Below are positions 60,074 to 64,000 of a stretch of 64,000 nucleotides of DNA, piece after piece. The notes beneath the pieces are model-generated. The model worked only from the letters and a program-made list of their open reading frames with translations. It did no database searches and had not been told where the DNA came from. Position numbers and translations under genes: made by a program. The stretch's first letter is position 1. Each line of letters starts with the position of its first letter. The stretch comes from Lutispora saccharofermentans (GTDB lineage Bacteria > Bacillota > Clostridia > Lutisporales > Lutisporaceae), in NCBI RefSeq assembly GCF_024363565.1, contig NZ_JAJEKE010000001.1, forward strand, positions 124,001-188,000, in the 5' to 3' direction.

Positions 60074-61180
60074 CTAGTTCAACAAAGTTTCAATAGCTTC
60101 AACAATATCAGAAGCTGCATTCGGCTTACCTAATCGCTTACTATTCAACGCCATATCCTTCATTTTATCTGGATTTGAAAAAAGCTTTTTTACCTGTGAA
60201 AAAAGCAGGTCTTCATTTAAGCCACTTTCAAGTATAACATTAGCTGCCCCATATTTCTCTAGGGCTCGAGCATTATATTCCTGATGGTTATCTGTTGCAT
60301 AAGGGTACGGAATCAATATTGACGGCTTGCCAAGAGCCGTAATCTCTGATATAAGGCCTGCACCGCACCTGCTTATTATCAAATCGGCTGCTGCCAATGC
60401 ATACGGAGCATTATGAATATACGGCATAACCTTTAGGTATGATGTATTGTAAGGAATGCCCTTTTTCTTATACAATGAAATAACACTCTCATATTGGCTT
60501 TCCCCGGTCATATGCAGCAGCTGAAACTCTCTATTTTTTTCACAATCTGCTGCAATAAGCATGATGCTCTCATTTATTTTTTTAGCTCCTCTACTGCCTC
60601 CAATTATCAATAGGAGAGGCTTTTTTTCATCAAAGCCGAAGGCCGCCATACCATCATCTTTGCCTATCGTGGTTATCTCACCTCTAAGCGGATTTCCTGT
60701 AACTGAAATTTTATACTTGCTATGAAAATAATCAGATGCTTCCGGAAATGTTAATGCTATCTTGTCTACAAATCTTGATAGAATTCTATTTGTAATCCCG
60801 GGAAAGGCATTCTGCTCATGTATTAAAGTGGGAATACCAGATAGAGCAGCAGTCATAAGCATGGTGCCGCATACATATCCGCCCGTGCCTATTACAATAT
60901 CGGGTTTAAAGCTTTTAATTATCCTGCGGCATTCTATAAGGCTCAATAGATTTTCCTTTACTGCAATAACATTTTCAAATGTCATCTTTCTCATAAATCC
61001 TCTCACTTTTATCTTCCTGAAAGGGAATCCTTCTCTCGGAATTATTGAACTTTCCATCCCTTTTTCAGTTCCGATAAAAAGTATATCGGCTTTTTCATAT
61101 TTTTCTAATATCCCTCTTGCGATAGCTACAGCAGGGTAGATATGTCCGCCTGTCCCGCCGCCTGCCAGAATCACCTTCAT
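60074..61180 (-). CDS. murG: UDP-N-acetylglucosamine transferase MurG
   Basis: MurG adds GlcNAc to lipid I to form lipid II at the inner membrane face. The donor-loop motif GGGTGGHIYPAVAIA is at the N-terminus, with HEQNAFPGITNR and GGSRGAKKIN, and the C-terminal donor-site RCGAGLISEITALGKPSILIPYPYATDNHQ-type block (key parts: SRCGAGLISE and PYATDNHQ). A TTG at 61189 opens the frame, but the ATG at 61180 is nine bases from GGGGAG and matches the family. It directly follows ftsW. Confidence 0.95.
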   Translation of the reverse strand: MKVILAGGGTGGHIYPAVAIARGILEKYEKADILFIGTEKGMESSIIPREGFPFRKIKVRGFMRKMTFENVIAVKENLLSLIECRRIIKSFKPDIVIGTGGYVCGTMLMTAALSGIPTLIHEQNAFPGITNRILSRFVDKIALTFPEASDYFHSKYKISVTGNPLRGEITTIGKDDGMAAFGFDEKKPLLLIIGGSRGAKKINESIMLIAADCEKNREFQLLHMTGESQYESVISLYKKKGIPYNTSYLKVMPYIHNAPYALAAADLIISRCGAGLISEITALGKPSILIPYPYATDNHQEYNARALEKYGAANVILESGLNEDLLFSQVKKLFSNPDKMKDMALNSKRLGKPNAASDIVEAIETLLN

Positions 61181-61185
61181 TTGCT

Positions 61186-62298
61186 TCAACTCCCCTCAGT
61201 TTTGACACTTCTCGATATGTTCAACAAAATTCCTATATTTGACATAACAAATAATAAGGAAGAGCCGCCAGAGCTTATTAGAGGGAGAGTTACTCCGGTT
61301 GTAGGCATAGATACCGTCACAACAGCGATATTTATAGCCACTTGAATGCCGATCATACATGTTATGCCTGTGGCCAATAAGCACCCAAACATATCAGGAG
61401 CGTGAAGAGCAATCCTTATTCCTCTCCAGATCAAAAACAAAAATAAGAACAAAACTGTAGCTGCTCCAATAAATCCTAATTCTTCACCTATAATAGAAAA
61501 AATAAAATCATTTTGTGCTTCAGGTATATAGAAGAACTTTTGTCTGCTATTGCCGAGCCCTAGTCCAAATAAACCACCCGACCCAAGGGCTAAAAGGGAT
61601 TGTATAGCCTGATAGCCTGTATTTAAAGGGTCAGCCCAAGGATCTCTAAAGGATAGCCATCTGTTTAACCTATAACTTTCCTTTGTTACCAGATAGATAA
61701 CTGCCGGAAGAATAGGAACAGCCCATACCAGCAGATGGCCAATCTTAGCTCCAGCGGCAAACAGCATAACAAAAGTTATGATCAATATGCTTCCGGCCAT
61801 ACTAAGATTGGGCTGAATTATGATCAAAGCAAAATATACTATCATTAAAAGTATGTAAGGAACTACGCCTTGAACAAATTGTCTCACCTTGTCCTTTTTA
61901 TTGCTCAAGCTTTTTGCCATAAAAATTATCAAGGCTGTTTTTGCAAATTCTGATGGCTGCATGGTCCATGGGCCTATTTTTATCCATCTGACAGCACCTT
62001 TAGCTCCATAGCCGAGTCCGGGAATGAATATGGCTATCAATAAAACTAGGCTGACCAATACGAAAAGCAATGCATATCTTCCCAGTATTTTATAATCAAG
62101 CTTGCTCAACACAAGCATGGCTATTATGCTTATAATAGCATATAACCCCTGGCTTTTCAGATACAAATAGCTGTCATTGTATTTCAGATAAGAAGATGCA
62201 GCACTTGCACTAAATACCATAGTGATCCCAATGGCTAATAATACAAAAACCGTCACCATCAAAGTAAAATCAATATTACCTTTACTTTTTGCAGGCAT
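61186..62298 (-). CDS. ftsW: SEDS-family lipid II polymerase FtsW/SpoVE
   Basis: SEDS proteins polymerise lipid II into glycan strands. The 370-aa protein has about ten hydrophobic segments, VFSASAASSYLKYNDSYLYLKSQ near the N-terminus and the conserved external loop and core stretches WTMQPSEFAKTALIIF, GLGNSRQKFFYIPEAQNDFIFSIIGEELGF (key parts GLGNSRQK and PEAQNDFIFS) and PTTGVTLPLISSGGSS. In Bacillus this place is held by spoVE, so a sporulation or a division role is possible. It lies between murD and murG. Confidence 0.93.
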   Translation of the reverse strand: MPAKSKGNIDFTLMVTVFVLLAIGITMVFSASAASSYLKYNDSYLYLKSQGLYAIISIIAMLVLSKLDYKILGRYALLFVLVSLVLLIAIFIPGLGYGAKGAVRWIKIGPWTMQPSEFAKTALIIFMAKSLSNKKDKVRQFVQGVVPYILLMIVYFALIIIQPNLSMAGSILIITFVMLFAAGAKIGHLLVWAVPILPAVIYLVTKESYRLNRWLSFRDPWADPLNTGYQAIQSLLALGSGGLFGLGLGNSRQKFFYIPEAQNDFIFSIIGEELGFIGAATVLFLFLFLIWRGIRIALHAPDMFGCLLATGITCMIGIQVAINIAVVTVSMPTTGVTLPLISSGGSSLLFVMSNIGILLNISRSVKTEGS

Positions 62299-62311
62299 TG
62301 ACCAGCCCCCC

Positions 62312-63658
62312 TTATAATCCCCTTACTATACTCTTAAATAATCTCCCTCTTTGTTCGTAGCTTTTAAACATATCCCAGCTTGCACATGCAGGAGACAATA
62401 ATACACAATCGCCTGACGATGCAAGCTCTTTGCTCTTTATCACCGCTTCTTCCAGATCAGACACTTGATATATGTTATAAAAGCCTGCCTGGCGTGCTGC
62501 TGCATCAATTTTAGCTGCAGTCTCTCCAAATAACACCAGAGCTTTTACTTTTCCATCAAAATAGGATACGAATTCATCAAAATCTGTTCCTTTATCCATA
62601 CCTCCTGCAATAAGCACCGTAGGTCTAGTCATCGTGATCAATGCTTGAATAGAAGAATCAGGATTAGTGCCTTTTGAATCATTATAGTATATAACTCCGT
62701 CAATTTCACATACATACTCTATTCTATGCTCTACACCCCTGAAATCTTGCAATATCTTTTTGATTATATTTTCATCCACGTCCATGCAGTATGCTATCAA
62801 TGCAGCCGCTAATGCATTTTCCAAATTATGCTTTCCGGGTATAAATATATCCTTTATATCTATAACCCTCACTTTTTTGCCATTCAAGGATAAGGTCAAA
62901 TATTCATCCTCTACATAAGCTCCCTCAGGAAGAATTTCTTTTCTGCTGAAGAATAATACTTTGCTTTTTGCTAAGCCCGATAACTTTCTGGTTTCAGGGT
63001 TATCCCAATTTAATATTGTATAATCCTCTTTGCTTTGGTTTGAAAAAATTTTTGATTTTGCGCTTATATAGTTTTCAAGGGTTTTATGCCTGTTCAAGTG
63101 GTCAGGTGTGATATTTAAAATTGCACTCACTGCAGGCTTGAAATCAATTGTTGTTTCCAACTGAAAACTGCTGGCCTCCAAAACAAATACATCTTCCGGT
63201 GATGCATTTTTTACTTCTGCAATCATCGGGCTTCCTATGTTGCCGGTAACAAAAGTTTTTCTTCCGCTGGCCTCCATTATCTCTCCCAATAAAGCAGTTG
63301 TAGTAGTTTTGCCATTGGTACCCGTTATGGCAATTATGGGGGTCTTTGTCATTCTATATCCAAGCTCTATTTCACTTATAACCTCTTTGCCTAGTTTTCT
63401 GGCTTCTTCTACAAGAGGTATATCTGTAGGCACTCCGGGGCTTATAACTATAAAATCACAGGTATAAGCCAGGTCAAGAGGATGATTCCCTGTAATTATT
63501 TCAATTGACAGCCCTTCAAGCTCACGTATAGATTCATCAAGCTCTGATAACGGCTTATAATCATTTATAATAACGTCATATCCCATATTATGAAGCTCGA
63601 TTGCAGTAGGTATTCCGGTTATAGCAGCACCTAACACCAAGACATTTTTGTTTTCCAT
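62312..63658 (-). CDS. murD: UDP-N-acetylmuramoyl-L-alanine:D-glutamate ligase
   Basis: MurD adds D-glutamate to the peptide stem precursor with ATP. The ATP site GTNGKTTTT begins near residue 113, with ILNITPDHLNRH in the middle and the C-terminal YYNDSKGTNPDSS and LSPACASWDMFKSYEQRG. The 448 aa are normal. It follows mraY and precedes ftsW, the usual order. Confidence 0.96.
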   Translation of the reverse strand: MENKNVLVLGAAITGIPTAIELHNMGYDVIINDYKPLSELDESIRELEGLSIEIITGNHPLDLAYTCDFIVISPGVPTDIPLVEEARKLGKEVISEIELGYRMTKTPIIAITGTNGKTTTTALLGEIMEASGRKTFVTGNIGSPMIAEVKNASPEDVFVLEASSFQLETTIDFKPAVSAILNITPDHLNRHKTLENYISAKSKIFSNQSKEDYTILNWDNPETRKLSGLAKSKVLFFSRKEILPEGAYVEDEYLTLSLNGKKVRVIDIKDIFIPGKHNLENALAAALIAYCMDVDENIIKKILQDFRGVEHRIEYVCEIDGVIYYNDSKGTNPDSSIQALITMTRPTVLIAGGMDKGTDFDEFVSYFDGKVKALVLFGETAAKIDAAARQAGFYNIYQVSDLEEAVIKSKELASSGDCVLLSPACASWDMFKSYEQRGRLFKSIVRGL

Positions 63659-63682
63659 TTCGTAACTACCAACCTTTCCATA

Positions 63683-64000
63683 TCAATTAAAAGCCAGAAT
63701 TCCAATGAGGCATAGAATAATTGCAGTAATAATAAACACAGAAACAACCTTAGTTTCAGCCCAACCCGACAATTCAAAATGATGATGCAGAGGTGCCATT
63801 TTAAATACTCGTTTTCCTGTCCTCTTAAAATGTACGACCTGAATGATATCGGATAGGGCTTCCGCTACGTATATAGCTCCTACAATAGCCAGAAAAAGCG
63901 GCAGCTTCATAATAACCGCTAAGGAGGCAACAGCACCGCCTAGAGCCAAGGAGCCTGTATCACCCATAAAAACTTGGGCCGGATGAGAATTAAATCTTAA
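63683..64000 (-). CDS. mraY: Phospho-N-acetylmuramoyl-pentapeptide transferase (MraY), partial, N-terminus beyond window
   Basis: Only the last 105 residues are in the window. They read through [19 protein letters not shown], the catalytic-area motif of MraY, then several hydrophobic stretches and [15 protein letters not shown], the HHH motif of the family. MraY transfers phospho-MurNAc-pentapeptide to undecaprenyl phosphate. It lies directly upstream of murD. The ATG at 63967 is internal, not a start. Confidence 0.95.
   Translation of the reverse strand, partial: LRFNSHPAQVFMGDTGSLALGGAVASLAVIMKLPLFLAIVGAIYVAEALSDIIQVVHFKRTGKRVFKMAPLHHHFELSGWAETKVVSVFIITAIILCLIGILAFN

Overview
The window reads as a stretch of chromosome from a low-GC, spore-forming, anaerobic member of the class Clostridia. 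The evidence is direct gene content. Sporulation is represented by spoIVA, spoIIGA, sigE, sigG and a YlmC/YmxH gene. Anaerobic life is suggested by a class III ribonucleotide reductase (nrdD, nrdG) under NrdR. Gene order follows the Clostridia/Bacilli pattern around division and wall synthesis (mraY-murD-ftsW-murG-murA-ftsQ-ftsZ, and ylmE-sepF-yggT-ylmH-divIVA). I cannot name genus or species. Almost everything lies on the minus strand; the exceptions are rqcH and one tRNA-Pro. No transposase, prophage, rRNA or CRISPR array was seen.

Layout on the plus-strand coordinates. 1-7 kb: priA (cut by the window edge), coaBC, rpoZ, gmk, remA and yicC in one operon, then a large imperfect palindrome and dapF. 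7-10.5 kb: rqcH, facing a sodium:neurotransmitter-type symporter across a bidirectional terminator. 10.7-16 kb: a pyrimidine operon pyrR-pyrC-pyrF-pyrK-pyrD-pyrE behind a PyrR attenuator. 16-23.2 kb: rluD, lspA, a DksA/TraR-type gene, aroF, divIVA, ylmH, yggT, sepF, ylmE and a HlyD-like membrane protein. 23.4-33 kb: tRNA-Pro, then the most accessory part of the window: a membrane protein, a flavodoxin/ferredoxin protein, three tandem paralogous glycosyltransferases and five sugar-nucleotide genes. 33-39 kb: spoIVA, gpsA, plsY, der and a DUF512 radical SAM protein. 39-46 kb: phosphate uptake and sensing (pstSCAB-phoU, phoP-phoR). 46-51 kb: pgeF, cysE behind a T-box, and nrdR-nrdD-nrdG. 51-54 kb: ylmC, sigG, sigE, spoIIGA. 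54-64 kb: a degenerate amidase gene, ftsZ, sbp, two DUF881 genes, ftsQ, murA, murG, ftsW, murD and the 3' part of mraY.

Regulation is unusually legible. Visible by eye are a PyrR-binding loop with a terminator, a cysteine-type T-box with a consensus promoter, a four-repeat Pho box with exact 11-bp periodicity before pstS, a pair of NrdR-like boxes 31 bp apart before nrdR, and a spoIIG-type promoter with a long 21-bp spacer flanked by Spo0A-like boxes.

The best candidates for something less well described are: the tandem glycosyltransferase/sugar-nucleotide locus beside the tRNA gene; the amidase-fold protein between ftsZ and spoIIGA that has lost catalytic residues; the 237-bp palindromic element between dapF and yicC; and a small dispersed repeat, one copy of which supplies the end of coaBC. 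I did not find a clearly new defence or secretion system. Start codons were often moved inward from the longest open frame because the ribosome binding site and family N-termini favoured it; those choices are noted in each entry.
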